The notes: generated from the letters alone by a model not told the origin. Positions 10,106 to 17,952 are shown, counted from the first letter of the stretch. The stretch: 64,000 nt of DNA from Sphingopyxis sp. H050 (GCF_001468265.1 NZ_LNRZ01000003.1:310001-374000); one strand, 5' to 3'. Translations and numbers: made by a program.

Positions 10106-10175
10106 GGGGGCGGCTCCCTTGCGCGACTTTGTTTCGGTTGAAACCTGTCTAGGCACGCCGACGCGCCGGTCAACG

Positions 10176-10211
10176 AAAAGGGGCCGGGAAAGCCCACGCC
10201 TTCCCGACCCC
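10176..10211 (-). terminator. Rho-independent terminator after the DUF3597 gene
   Basis: Read on the minus strand, an 11-bp stem with one G-U-type pair (arms 10201-10211 and 10180-10190) is followed by TTTTC. It lies 24 bases past the DUF3597 stop codon. Confidence 0.7.
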
Positions 10212-10234
10212 CGTCGAAAATTATCGACCGTCCA

Positions 10235-10648
10235 TCAGTCGGTCAGGTCGGCGGGCACCTTGCCGCCGTTCGCCGCGAGTTCGCGCATCACCGCCTTGTG
10301 CAGCCAGATGTTCATTTCGGCGCTGCCGTCGAGCGCGCCGGTATAGCCGAGCTCGGTCGCCAGCTCCTTGCGGTTGGCGAGGCTCGAGTCGATGTCGAGC
10401 AGCTTCATCAGGTCGACAATCGAGGTGCGCCAGTTGAGCTTCTGGCCGGCGTTGGCGGCTTCTGCCGACAGGATCGCCTCGACATCGACGTCGCTGATCG
10501 GTGCAGGGGTCGCCGCCGCGGTGGCCATCGCGCTGGTCGCGGCGTCGAGGGCCGCGCCGATGGGGCTCGGCGCCGCAGGCGCCGCGGGTTCGGCGGCAAC
10601 CGCCTTCTTGCCGAAAATCGCGTCCTTGATCTTGCCGAAAATGCTCAT
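10235..10648 (-). CDS. DUF3597 domain protein
   Basis: Small protein of the DUF3597 family, 137 residues, function unknown. It starts MSIFGKIKDAIFGKK, followed by an alanine/proline-rich linker (about 16-50) and a compact C-terminal domain with LNWRTSIVDLMKLL, RKELATELGY and NIWLHKAVMRELA. This arrangement is typical of the family. No signal peptide. It is transcribed alone, with its own terminator. Confidence 0.85.
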   Translation of the reverse strand: MSIFGKIKDAIFGKKAVAAEPAAPAAPSPIGAALDAATSAMATAAATPAPISDVDVEAILSAEAANAGQKLNWRTSIVDLMKLLDIDSSLANRKELATELGYTGALDGSAEMNIWLHKAVMRELAANGGKVPADLTD

Positions 10649-10825
10649 GATTCTGCTCCCACTAGATGCGCGGCCCGTGCCCGAAAGAGCGAGTCGCCGG
10701 GCCGCAGGATGGACCTAGGCATTTGAGAATGACAGTGAAATGAACCGCTCGTGCTCCGCCCTTCGGGCGCGTAGGATGATGTGCATCGGCATGTTTCGAT
10801 CTCGTGCCGCAGCGGGAGACCTTTC

Positions 10826-11437
10826 ATGAATCTGACCGACATATTGGCGCAGGCCGGCGGCATCGAATCCATGGCGAAGGAGCTGGGGGTGCCGCCCGCA
10901 ATCGCGAAGCAGGGCGCCGAAGCATTGCTGCCCGCGATCCTCGGCGGGTTCAAGAAACAGGCGCAGGGCGGCGGCGGCATCGAGGGGTTGGGCGGTCTGC
11001 TCGGCCAGCTCGGCGGCGGCGGGCTGCTCGACTCGGTGCTCGGATCGCAGCCGACGCCGGTCGATCAAGGCAATGACGTGCTTGGTCAGATTTTCGGGTC
11101 GAAGGAAGTCAGCCGCGACGTCGCCGGCCACGCCGCCGCTCAGACCGGGCTCGATTCGGGGCTGCTCAAGAAGATGCTGCCGATCCTCGCGATGATGGTT
11201 GCGGGCTATATGGCAAAACAGGGCAGCGAGAGCGGCGGCGGTTTGGGCGACCTGATCGGCGGCGCCTTGGGCGGCAGCGATACGAGCGGCGGGCTCGGCG
11301 GAATGCTCGGCAGCGTGCTCGCAGGCAGCGGGGGCAGTGCCGGTGGTCTGGGCGGCCTCGGCAAGATGCTCGACCTCGACGGCGACGGCAATCCGCTCGA
11401 CGACATTATCGGGATGGCGGGGAAGCTGCGGGGGTAG
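10826..11437 (+). CDS. DUF937 family glycine-rich protein
   Basis: DUF937-type protein, 203 residues, unknown function. The start ATG at 10826 (MNLTDILAQAGGIESMAKELG) has GCGGGAGA upstream; a longer frame from 10781 lacks a ribosome site. An N-terminal helical segment is followed by a glycine-rich linker, a second helical part (GSKEVSRDVAGHAAAQTG, LKKMLPILAMMVAGYMAK) and a very glycine/leucine-rich C-terminal half with GGLGGMLG-type repeats ending in a calcium-loop-like DLDGDGNPLDD. The latter resembles an EF-hand/dockerin-like loop but its function is a guess. Confidence 0.85.
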   Translation: MNLTDILAQAGGIESMAKELGVPPAIAKQGAEALLPAILGGFKKQAQGGGGIEGLGGLLGQLGGGGLLDSVLGSQPTPVDQGNDVLGQIFGSKEVSRDVAGHAAAQTGLDSGLLKKMLPILAMMVAGYMAKQGSESGGGLGDLIGGALGGSDTSGGLGGMLGSVLAGSGGSAGGLGGLGKMLDLDGDGNPLDDIIGMAGKLRG

Positions 11438-11485
11438 CCTGCCAAGGATCGTCCGCTAGCGACCGGAAGGCGACATCTCTTTCAT

Positions 11486-11587
11486 CGTCACCCTGAACTT
11501 GTTTCAGGGTCCATGGTCCGTCGCCTCGTTCAACGCAGCGGCCGATTAGAGCGCAGCCCATGGATGCTGAAACAAGTTCAGCATGAC
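11486..11587. repeat. 102-bp composite palindromic repeat, copy 1
   Basis: Arms CGTCACCCTGAACTTGTTTC.. and ..GAAACAAGTTCAGCATGACG are near reverse complements and carry CCATGGTCC / CCATGGATG inner words. The element is exactly as long as copy 2 at 14076-14177, and the outer 30-35 bases on each side match while the centre differs. It fills most of the gap between the DUF937 gene and the convergent GNAT gene. Confidence 0.88.
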
Positions 11588-11650
11588 GGCTTTTGAACGT
11601 CCGCTTCCCACCTCAAAGTCGCCTTTCACCATTTCGGATAAGGCGTCTCT

Positions 11651-12247
11651 TCAAGCCGCCATCAGGCGCAGTTCTTGGCGGAAATCATCGTCACCCCCGA
11701 TGCGGCCGCGCATTGGAGTGACGGCATCGCTGCCGTCCCCTTCGCCTTCCTCGAACAGCGCGCACGCCGCTTCGCCGCCGCGGGCGAGGCTGTAGCGTTG
11801 CGCGACCTTGCCGGTCGGTCGAAAGCCCAGCTTGCGCAGCACCGCGCCCGACGCCGGATTGTCGAGGAAATGGCCTGCCGACAGCTTGGGCAGGTTCATC
11901 GCGCGCGCAATGCGAAGCAGCTGCCGCCCGGCTTCGGTCGCGAAGCCGAGACCCCAATAGGGCCGCGCGATCCAATAACCCATTTCCAGATCGCCTTCCG
12001 GGCTGGGCGAAATGCCGCAGCCGCCGACGAGGCGCGGGGCGCCGCCGGTGCGGGCGAAGATCAGGAAGCGCGGCTGGTCGGGATCGACGGGCAGGCTCAG
12101 GAACTTCTGCGCCTCTTCCTCGCCATAGGGCCAGGGCGCGGTCGCCAGATTGCGGACGACCGCCTCTTCGCCGATCGCACGGGCAAGGGCGGGAGCATCT
12201 TCCTGCCAGCCGGGCCGCAGCAACAGTCTTTCGGTACGCGCGAACAT
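11651..12247 (-). CDS. GNAT family N-acetyltransferase, RimJ-like
   Basis: GNAT acetyltransferase of the Acetyltransf_3/RimJ-RimL type, 198 residues. It starts MFARTERLLLRPGWQEDAPAL, the classic opening of this group; the acetyl-CoA binding region is ARPYWGLGFATEAGRQLL and the C-terminal LDNPASGAVLRKLGFRPTG motif is present. A longer frame upstream (from 12304) lacks similarity to the family. The acceptor could be a protein N-terminus or a small molecule; no specific target can be named. Confidence 0.9.
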   Translation of the reverse strand: MFARTERLLLRPGWQEDAPALARAIGEEAVVRNLATAPWPYGEEEAQKFLSLPVDPDQPRFLIFARTGGAPRLVGGCGISPSPEGDLEMGYWIARPYWGLGFATEAGRQLLRIARAMNLPKLSAGHFLDNPASGAVLRKLGFRPTGKVAQRYSLARGGEAACALFEEGEGDGSDAVTPMRGRIGGDDDFRQELRLMAA

Positions 12248-12383
12248 GTCTTTTACTCCCAGTGCCTGTCGCCCTGGCGCCGGATGGTGACGCTTTGACG
12301 ACATTCGATACGGAGGGAGATGGATGGCCCTGTTTTCGTGCCTGAAATTCCTGGCTCAATTCCGGCTTCGGATTTCGGGCAAG

Positions 12384-12417
12384 AAAAAAAGGGAGTCCGG
12401 GGGTGACCCGTCTCCCT
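12384..12417 (-). terminator. Terminator of the rplU-rpmA transcript
   Basis: On the minus strand an imperfect GC-rich hairpin (outer GGGAG / CTCCC, inner CGGG / CCGG) is followed by seven T residues (A-run at 12384-12390). It lies about 80 bases past the rpmA stop. Confidence 0.6.
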
Positions 12418-12497
12418 CGTTTCGAACTTCGTTCCCGCGTCAGCGGAAAGGACAGCTCCGGGTCATCCCTTGATGGGCGACCCGTGCAAGATCGCCC

Positions 12498-12767
12498 TTA
12501 TTCGGCGGCTTCCGCCATGGCGTCGACCGACACATATTTGCGGCCGAGCTTGCCATCGTGGAATCGGACGCGGCCGTCGGCGGTGGCGAACAGGGTGTGA
12601 TCCTTGCCCATGCCGACGTTGACGCCCGCGTACACCTTGGTGCCGCGCTGGCGCACGATGATGTTGCCGCCGATCACTTCCTGACCGCCGAACTTCTTCA
12701 CGCCAAGGCGCTTGGCCTGCGAGTCGCGACCGTTGCGCGACGAACCGCCTGCTTTCTTATGTGCCAT
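12498..12767 (-). CDS. rpmA: 50S ribosomal protein L27
   Basis: Ribosomal protein L27, 89 residues, located near the peptidyl-transferase centre. It begins [20 protein letters not shown], the universal N-terminus of the non-processed form, and continues with [20 protein letters not shown]. Normal length. It follows rplU by 47 bases in the standard rplU-rpmA order. Confidence 0.98.
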   Translation of the reverse strand: MAHKKAGGSSRNGRDSQAKRLGVKKFGGQEVIGGNIIVRQRGTKVYAGVNVGMGKDHTLFATADGRVRFHDGKLGRKYVSVDAMAEAAE

Positions 12768-12814
12768 GACCTAACTCCTTATCTCGTTCGGGGAACCGAG
12801 CTGCGTTACCGCGC

Positions 12815-13300
12815 TCAGGCTTCCTTCTTGGGGGCCGCCTTCTTGGCAGCGGGCTTCTTTTCGGCGGCAGCTTCGGCCTTGGGCGCAGCGGCCTTCTTCG
12901 GTGCAGCAGCCTTCTTCTCGGCAGCCGGTGCAGCGGCGGCTTCAGCAGCCGGAGCGGCTTCGGCCTTCGGCGCGGCTTCCTTCTTCGGCGCGGCCTTCTT
13001 GGCTTCGCCGACGGCGAGGATGCGCAGCAGCGTCAGCGACTGGCGGTGGCCGTTGCGGCGACGATAGTTGTGCCGGCGGCGCTTCTTGAAGACGATGACC
13101 TTTTCGCCGCGGGTCTGCGCGATGATCTCGGCCGAGACGGTGAGGCCCTTGGCGTCCTTCACCTCGCCGCCGTCGCCGGCCAGCAGGACGTCGCCCAGCG
13201 ACACGGTGTCGCCGGCTTCACCCTCGATCTTCTCGACGGCGATCTTGTCTCCAGCGGCGACGCGATACTGCTTGCCGCCCGTGCGCACGATTGCGAACAT
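12815..13300 (-). CDS. rplU: 50S ribosomal protein L21 with a long Ala/Lys/Pro tail
   Basis: Ribosomal protein L21. The normal domain covers about residues 1-102 ([20 protein letters not shown] to ..[17 protein letters not shown]). After it comes a low-complexity tail of about 60 residues made almost only of Ala, Lys, Glu and Pro ([19 protein letters not shown] repeats). Bacterial L21 is normally near 100-105 residues. Extended L21 proteins do occur in alphaproteobacteria; the tail is probably disordered and surface exposed (inference). Confidence 0.97.
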   Translation of the reverse strand: MFAIVRTGGKQYRVAAGDKIAVEKIEGEAGDTVSLGDVLLAGDGGEVKDAKGLTVSAEIIAQTRGEKVIVFKKRRRHNYRRRNGHRQSLTLLRILAVGEAKKAAPKKEAAPKAEAAPAAEAAAAPAAEKKAAAPKKAAAPKAEAAAEKKPAAKKAAPKKEA

Positions 13301-13389
13301 GGTCTTCCATCCAATCAGAAACTAGAACACCCGCGCTGCCAGACACCCGCCGAAGCAGGCGAATTTTCCGGCAAGCGGGAAAGTCAGCG

Positions 13390-13418
13390 CCACTAGCGTT
13401 CAATCCCTGAGCTGTCAA
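13390..13418 (-). promoter_or_regulatory. Candidate promoter of rplU-rpmA
   Basis: On the minus strand a perfect -35 word TTGACA (13418-13413) is followed after 17 bases by TAGTGG (13395-13390), giving a leader of about 80 bases before the rplU start at 13300. The -10 word is a weak match. Confidence 0.5.
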
Positions 13419-13528
13419 CCGCATATTTCCGTGCTTTTTAAGGAAAAAGCCCTGCTGACGGCGCGGTGTGGCCAACCCGCCGATTCGGCGCTTGCTGCGA
13501 TGCGCAGGCGCTCATATCAGAGGTCATG

Positions 13529-14056
13529 ATGACGCGCACGCTGTTCCTGGCCGGTTTTTCCGTCGCCCTTTCGCTGTCGCTTTCGGCCTGCGCCGCGGCG
13601 CAGGGCAGCGGCGCAGCCGCGCCTTCGCTCGCCAAACGGCCGGTCGAGGGCCGATTCGACGTCGCGCCGCCGACCGTTGCGGTCACCCCGCCCGGGCCGC
13701 TGCCGACCGATCTGGCGGGTCGGCTCCAGCGCTGGGACGCCGACGCGCTCGCCGCGCAGCAGGCCTTCGCCGCCGAGCGCGGCAACACCGCCTCGCTCGT
13801 CTCGGCGGCGGCCGGATCGCCGGTATCGAGCGAGCGCTGGGTCGTCGCGCAGCAGGCGATCTCGCGCCTGATCGCGGCGCGCGCGCCGCTGACCAATGCG
13901 CTCGCCGACATCGACCGGCTCTATCTCGAACGCAGCATCGACGAGGCGGTCGACGGACTGCCCGACATCTATGCGCTACGCGAAAAGATTTCGGATACGG
14001 CGTCGGCGCAGGATGCGATCATCCAAGCGCTGAGCGACCAGCTGCCGGGCGAGTAA
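13529..14056 (+). CDS. Hypothetical lipoprotein
   Basis: Predicted lipoprotein of 175 residues. The N-terminus MTRTLFLAGFSVALSLSLSA is a signal peptide ending in a lipobox LSAC, with the lipidated cysteine about residue 21. The rest is soluble and helical with no recognised domain. Two ATGs are adjacent (13526 and 13529); AGAGG at 13519-13523 fits the second better. It stands alone between the L21 promoter region and pspF. Confidence 0.75.
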   Translation: MTRTLFLAGFSVALSLSLSACAAAQGSGAAAPSLAKRPVEGRFDVAPPTVAVTPPGPLPTDLAGRLQRWDADALAAQQAFAAERGNTASLVSAAAGSPVSSERWVVAQQAISRLIAARAPLTNALADIDRLYLERSIDEAVDGLPDIYALREKISDTASAQDAIIQALSDQLPGE

Positions 14057-14075
14057 GCTCACCGCATAGTCCCAT

Positions 14076-14177
14076 CGTCACCCTGAACTTGTTTCAGGGT
14101 CCATGGTCCGCGGTTTCCTTCGGCGCAGCGTTTGATGACAGCTCCGTCCATGGATGCTGAAACAAGTTCAGCATGAC
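14076..14177. repeat. 102-bp composite palindromic repeat, copy 2
   Basis: Same length and same outer arms as 11486-11587, with a different central sequence. It occupies the space between the lipoprotein stop and the pspF stop (convergent genes) and could act as a bidirectional transcription barrier (inference). Confidence 0.88.
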
Positions 14178-14189
14178 GAGAGCGTGGGA

Positions 14190-15221
14190 CTATTGATTCA
14201 GTCCATGCTTTTTCAGCGCATGGCGAATCTGGTCGTAGCTGAGGCCCAGTGCTTCGGCCGCGACCTTCTGGTTGAAGCGGCAACGCGCCATCGTATCGGA
14301 CAATATCTGCTTCTCATAGGCGTCGACCGCGGCGCGCAGGTCGCTGACCGTACCGGACGGCGGTGCGTGCGCCGCGGGCGCCGCGTCGTTCGCTGTGGCC
14401 GGCGCGGCGCTTTCGGCTTTCGCAGCGCCCTTGCGCGCTGCGGGCTGCCAAGGGCTCGCGAAGGGATCGAAGCTCAGCGCGTCGACCGGTCGCTCGGGGT
14501 CGGCCCAGCGATAGATGGCGCGCTCGATGACGTTGCGCAGCTCGCGGACATTGCCTGGCCAGTCGTGGCCTTCCATCGCCGCCAGCGCGCGCGGGCCGAA
14601 GCCAGGCCATTCGTCCCAGCCGAGCACCGCGGCCATGCGCTGCCCGAAATAGGTGGCCAGCACCTCGATATCGCCTTCGCGCGCGCGCAAGGGGGGCAGG
14701 GTGATGACCTCGAACGACAGCCGGTCCAGCAGGTCGGCGCGAAAGCGGTTGTCGTCGACCAGCGCGGGCAGATGCTCGTTGGTCGCCGCGACGATGCGGA
14801 CGTCGACCCGGATCGGGCGCGACGAGCCGACGCGCGTCACCTCGCCATATTCGACCGCGCGCAGCAGCCGCTCCTGCGCCCCCATCGACATCGTCGCCAG
14901 CTCGTCGAGGAACAGCGTGCCGCCGTCGGCCTCTTCGAAGCGTCCGGCGCGCGTCTTGGTCGCGCCGGTAAAGGCGCCCGCCTCATGCCCGAACAGCTCG
15001 CTCTCGATCAGCGTCTCGGGCATCGCGGCGCAGTTCATGATCACATAGGGGCGGTCCCAGCGCGACGACAGGCGATGGAGGCGCTCGGCGATCAGTTCCT
15101 TGCCCGTCCCGCGCTCGCCGATGACGAGCACGGGGCGGTCGAGCGCCGCCGCCTGGCTGGCGCGATCGACCGCGTCCTGAAAGGCCGCCGACTGACCGAT
15201 GAACTGGGTTTCGCGCTCCAT
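14190..15221 (-). CDS. pspF: PspF, sigma-54 enhancer-binding activator of the psp operon
   Basis: Sigma-54 activator, 343 residues, without an N-terminal receiver or sensor domain, as expected for PspF. Walker A GERGTGKE lies at 35-42, the sigma-54 contact loop GAFTGA at 82-87, Walker B at GGTLFLDELATM, and the Fis-type helix-turn-helix at the C-terminus (NQKVAAEALGLSYDQIRHAL). In enterobacteria PspA inhibits PspF until membrane stress titrates PspA away. The gene is divergent from the psp operon, and the start codon lies 9 bases from the first TTGGCAA site, so autorepression is likely (inference). Confidence 0.96.
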   Translation of the reverse strand: MERETQFIGQSAAFQDAVDRASQAAALDRPVLVIGERGTGKELIAERLHRLSSRWDRPYVIMNCAAMPETLIESELFGHEAGAFTGATKTRAGRFEEADGGTLFLDELATMSMGAQERLLRAVEYGEVTRVGSSRPIRVDVRIVAATNEHLPALVDDNRFRADLLDRLSFEVITLPPLRAREGDIEVLATYFGQRMAAVLGWDEWPGFGPRALAAMEGHDWPGNVRELRNVIERAIYRWADPERPVDALSFDPFASPWQPAARKGAAKAESAAPATANDAAPAAHAPPSGTVSDLRAAVDAYEKQILSDTMARCRFNQKVAAEALGLSYDQIRHALKKHGLNQ

Positions 15222-15229
15222 TCCCAATC

Positions 15230-15257
15230 ATTGGCAAAAATTCCCGCTGATTGGCAA
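15230..15257. promoter_or_regulatory. Candidate PspF enhancer (UAS), two ATTGGCAA words
   Basis: The word ATTGGCAA occurs at 15230-15237 and 15250-15257, exactly 20 bases apart (about two helical turns), between pspF and the sigma-54 promoter. The distance, about 90-120 bases upstream of the expected transcription start, is what PspF enhancers show in enterobacteria. Confidence 0.65.
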
Positions 15258-15321
15258 GTCAAATCGGGCGGGACGGCGATTTGCGAGGGACGTTTGGCGG
15301 TTTTCCGCCGCCCGGCGCAAT

Positions 15322-15337
15322 TGGCACGCCTCCTGCA
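15322..15337 (+). promoter_or_regulatory. Sigma-54 (-24/-12) promoter of the psp operon
   Basis: TTGGCACG with GG at 15323-15324 and CTGCA with GC at 15335-15336; the spacing GG-N10-GC is the defining sigma-54 geometry. Transcription would start near 15348, about 50 bases before the first small open frame. Confidence 0.85.
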
Positions 15338-15397
15338 ATACTATTTGCGAACCGGCGCAGGACGCTCCGGTGCAGCGAGACAAGGAAGGTAGAACCC

Positions 15398-15538
15398 ATG
15401 AAGACGATGTTTGCCCAAGCCGCCACTTTCGCGCTGAGCGCGGTCGGAGCGCTGGCCATCTTCGTCGGCGTGATCGACCAGCCGCAAGCCCTTTACGGCA
15501 GCGCTGCAGCAACCCCGGCGGTCAGCCAATTGGCCTGA
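15398..15538 (+). CDS. 46-residue membrane peptide, first cistron of the psp operon
   Basis: A short gene with a good ribosome site (AAGGAAGG) directly after the sigma-54 promoter. The peptide (MKTMFAQAATFALSAVGALA at its start) has one hydrophobic helix at about residues 6-27 and a short polar Ala/Pro-rich tail ending VSQLA. It is therefore a likely single-span inner-membrane peptide, or a secreted peptide if the helix is cleaved. No family recognised. A strong hairpin separates it from pspA. Being stress induced with psp, it is a candidate partner or sensor (inference). Confidence 0.6.
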   Translation: MKTMFAQAATFALSAVGALAIFVGVIDQPQALYGSAAATPAVSQLA

Positions 15539-15546
15539 CCGACACA

Positions 15547-15589
15547 CTGGTGCCGGGGCACTCTCCCCCTTGCCCCGCCCCGGCACCAG
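15547..15589 (+). terminator. 13-bp hairpin between the small peptide and pspA; attenuator or processing site
   Basis: CTGGTGCCGGGGC (15547-15559) pairs perfectly with GCCCCGGCACCAG (15577-15589), with a 17-base pyrimidine-rich loop. It is followed by CATTTTAGG, a short U-run only, so termination would be partial. Such a structure could make the 46-residue peptide mRNA more abundant than the pspA mRNA or protect a processed end. Confidence 0.55.
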
Positions 15590-15623
15590 CATTTTAGGAC
15601 CAAGTTTCGACAGGAGTTTCAAA

Positions 15624-16286
15624 ATGGGTATTTTCTCACGAACCCGCGACATCATCGCCGCCAACGTCACCGACCTGCTCGACCGCGCGGAAGATCCCGA
15701 AAAGATGATCCGCCAGATCATCTTCGAGATGAACGAAACGCTCGTCGAAGTCCGCGCTTCCGCCGCCCGCACCATCGCGGACCAGAAGGAAATGCGCCGC
15801 CACATCGCCAAGCTCGAAAGCCTGCAGGACAGCTGGAAGGAAAAGGCCGAACTCGCGCTGTCGAAGGACCGCGAAGACCTCGCCACCGCCGCGCTCGTCG
15901 AAAAGCAGAAGGCCGGCGACATGGCCGAAAAGCTGAAGGCCGAGATCGCCGTCCTCGACGATGCGCTGAAGGGCTATGAGGCCGATATCGCCAAGCTGCA
16001 GAAAAAGCTGAGCGAGGCCCGCGCCCGCCAGTCGAGCGTCGTCAACCGCCTCGAAAGCGCCGAGAACCGCTACAAGCTGCGCGAGATGACCAACGGCGAC
16101 CGCGTCGAGGACGCCTTCTCGCGCTTCGAAATCCTCGAACGCCGCGTGGACGAGGCCGAAGGCCGTGCCGATGCGCTGGGTCTTGGCTACAAAAAGTCGC
16201 TCGACGAGGAAATCGCCGAGTTGCAGGCGGCCGACAAGGTCGCCGACGAACTTGCCGCCCTCAAGGCAGCCCAGGCCAAGAAGTAA
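15624..16286 (+). CDS. pspA: Phage shock protein A
   Basis: PspA/IM30 (ESCRT-III-like) family protein, 220 residues, a peripheral inner-membrane protein that protects damaged membrane and inhibits PspF. It starts MGIFSRTRDIIAANVTDLLD, an amphipathic helix, followed by AEDPEKMIRQIIFEMNETL and long coiled coils. The ATG at 15624 has CAGGAG upstream. Normal length; heads the pspABC unit. Confidence 0.98.
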   Translation: MGIFSRTRDIIAANVTDLLDRAEDPEKMIRQIIFEMNETLVEVRASAARTIADQKEMRRHIAKLESLQDSWKEKAELALSKDREDLATAALVEKQKAGDMAEKLKAEIAVLDDALKGYEADIAKLQKKLSEARARQSSVVNRLESAENRYKLREMTNGDRVEDAFSRFEILERRVDEAEGRADALGLGYKKSLDEEIAELQAADKVADELAALKAAQAKK

Positions 16287-16298
16287 GGAGCCGGACCG

Positions 16299-16580
16299 AT
16301 GGAAGAAGTGATCATTGTCCCGATCGTCATCGGCACGCTCTTCCTCGGTCTGCCCTGGCTGATCCTCCACTACATCACGAAGTGGAAGCAGGCCAAGACG
16401 CTGACCGGAGAGGACGAGCAGCTGCTCGACGAATTATACGACACGGCGCGCCGGCTCGAAAACCGCCTGCACACCGTCGAACGCATCATCAGCGCCGACC
16501 ATCCCGATTTCCGCCCCTCGGTGCGGAGCGATGAGGAGCTGGCGCAACTCGAAAACAACAGCACGAGCCGGAGGAACTGA
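16299..16580 (+). CDS. pspB: Phage shock protein B
   Basis: PspB, 93 residues: one N-terminal membrane helix (about 4-27, ending in WLILHYITKWK) and a cytoplasmic coiled coil with RRLENRLHTVERIISADHPDFRP, the family's signature. In enterobacteria PspB and PspC sense membrane stress and release PspA from PspF. It starts 12 bases after pspA. Its RLxxxERI core is the same word that recurs in the downstream small genes. Confidence 0.93.
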   Translation: MEEVIIVPIVIGTLFLGLPWLILHYITKWKQAKTLTGEDEQLLDELYDTARRLENRLHTVERIISADHPDFRPSVRSDEELAQLENNSTSRRN

Positions 16581-16582
16581 AG

Positions 16583-16963
16583 ATGTCTGCCAGCCGCACC
16601 AAATTCTACCTCGACAAGCAGAACGCCAAATGGAGCGGCGTGTGCGCCGGGATCGCGGACTATAGCGGGATCGACGTCCTCTGGGTTCGCGTCGGCGCGG
16701 TCCTCCTTACCCTGATGGGCGGCTTCCCCTGGACGCTGATCGCCTATTGGATGGTCGCCTGGATGGGAACGCCGAAGCCCTTCGCGCTCTATGGCTCGAA
16801 CGAGGAAGCGAAGTTCTGGCAGGGCGTGCGCTCGAACCCCAGCGCTTCGACCCGCGACATCCGCTCGCGCTTTCGCGACATCGACCGCCGGCTCGCCGAC
16901 ATCGAGCTCTATTACACCAGCCACAACCGCCGCCTCGCCGACGAGATCGACGCGCTCCGCTGA
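16583..16963 (+). CDS. pspC: Phage shock protein C with a C-terminal coiled-coil tail
   Basis: PspC, 126 residues. The PspC domain (about 8-70) has KWSGVCAGIADYSGIDVLWV and a membrane segment near 33-58. The C-terminal third (about 85-126) is a charged helix with RFRDIDRRLADIELYY and ends LADEIDALR. That ending matches the ends of the next genes (LADQIDRLR, LSHEIEALR, VAEEIERLR), suggesting a shared interaction helix. Two bases separate it from pspB. Confidence 0.93.
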   Translation: MSASRTKFYLDKQNAKWSGVCAGIADYSGIDVLWVRVGAVLLTLMGGFPWTLIAYWMVAWMGTPKPFALYGSNEEAKFWQGVRSNPSASTRDIRSRFRDIDRRLADIELYYTSHNRRLADEIDALR

Positions 16964-17010
16964 ACGGAGCGCCCCAGGACTTCGGGCGTCAGGCAACAGG
17001 GAGACGCAAT

Positions 17011-17310
17011 ATGAATTTCGGTGGTCCCACCTTCGTCCTCGCCATCATCGCGCTGTCGATCGGCGGCTGGATGTTCACCACCTGGATCCGCGCCAAGCAC
17101 GGCTATCCCATTGAGAACGAATGGGGCGGCACGGTTCATCGAACCGACGTCGACGCTGATCGAAAAATCGCTCTGCTCTCGGACGAAAATGCGAAGCTCG
17201 TGGGCCAGATCGGCCGGCTCGAGGAACGCATCTCGGTGCTCGAACGCATCGCGACCGAAGAGGGCGGCCGGGCCGCGCAGCTCGCCGACCAGATCGACCG
17301 GCTGCGCTGA
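17011..17310 (+). CDS. Psp-associated small membrane/coiled-coil protein 1
   Basis: A 99-residue protein, start ATG at 17011 after CAGGGAGA. One membrane helix (about 5-27, FVLAIIALSIGGWMFTTWI) is followed by RAKHGYPIENEWGG and a coiled coil ending EERISVLERIATEEGGR and LADQIDRLR. The N-terminal half is clearly paralogous to the next gene (GGWxFTTWxRxKxGYPxEN), and the C-terminal half shares the RLxxLERIATD...EIxxLR module with four genes of this operon. Looks like a PspB-derived protein. Function unknown; probably works with PspB/PspC (inference). Confidence 0.85.
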   Translation: MNFGGPTFVLAIIALSIGGWMFTTWIRAKHGYPIENEWGGTVHRTDVDADRKIALLSDENAKLVGQIGRLEERISVLERIATEEGGRAAQLADQIDRLR

Positions 17311-17324
17311 GAGGATAGAAGACC

Positions 17325-17642
17325 ATGAACCTCGATTTTATCAACGCCCTCGCCCCCGTCGCCGCGATCATCGGCCTGGCCGGGGTCGGCGGATGGGTCT
17401 TCACCACCTGGCTGCGCGTCAAGAACGGCTATCCGCTCGAAAACAGCTGGGGCAAGGCGATCTATCCCAAGACGAGCGACGAGACGATCGAACGCGTCAA
17501 GCTGATCGGCCAGGAGAACGCCCAGCTTCGCGCCGAGCTTGCCTCGGTGAAGGATCGCCTTGCGGTCGTCGAGCGCATCGTCACCGACGAGGGCCACCGG
17601 CTGAGCCACGAGATCGAGGCGCTGCGGCGCCCCGCGAATTGA
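17325..17642 (+). CDS. Psp-associated small membrane/coiled-coil protein 2
   Basis: A 105-residue paralogue of the preceding protein. A membrane helix (about 8-31, PVAAIIGLAGVGGWVFTTWL) is followed by RVKNGYPLENSWGKAIYPK and a coiled coil with KDRLAVVERIVTDEGHR and LSHEIEALR. It lies 14 bases after gene 1 with its own GAGGATAG ribosome site. Differences from gene 1 are spread evenly, so the duplication is not recent. Confidence 0.85.
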   Translation: MNLDFINALAPVAAIIGLAGVGGWVFTTWLRVKNGYPLENSWGKAIYPKTSDETIERVKLIGQENAQLRAELASVKDRLAVVERIVTDEGHRLSHEIEALRRPAN

Positions 17643-17653
17643 GGAGTTGAGCG

Positions 17654-17926
17654 ATGAGCGGCGGATTTGTGCTGGGCTTTTTCTTCATCGTGGTCGGGCT
17701 GCCGGTGATCTTCGGGATCGGGTTCGCGGCCTATGAGCGCCATCTGAAGTTCAAGGAACGGCAGCTGCAGGCGATCACGAACGAGACCGCCGAGAAGGCC
17801 GCACAATATGCGGCGCACACCGAGCGGCTCGAAGCGCGCGTCCGCGTCCTCGAACGCATCGCCACCGACCGCGGCGTCGATGTCGCCGAAGAGATCGAAC
17901 GGCTGCGCGACGCGCCGCTGAACTGA
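17654..17926 (+). CDS. Psp-associated small membrane/coiled-coil protein 3
   Basis: A 90-residue protein: membrane helix at about 4-27 (GFVLGFFFIVVGLPVIFGIG), a charged stretch AYERHLKFKERQLQAITNE, and the same C-terminal module LEARVRVLERIATDRG ... VAEEIERLR. It lacks the GYPxEN motif of genes 1 and 2 and is closer in layout to PspB. It begins 11 bases after gene 2 with GAGGAG upstream. Confidence 0.83.
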   Translation: MSGGFVLGFFFIVVGLPVIFGIGFAAYERHLKFKERQLQAITNETAEKAAQYAAHTERLEARVRVLERIATDRGVDVAEEIERLRDAPLN

Positions 17927-17952
17927 CAAGACAAGACGAAAGGATCCTCCCC

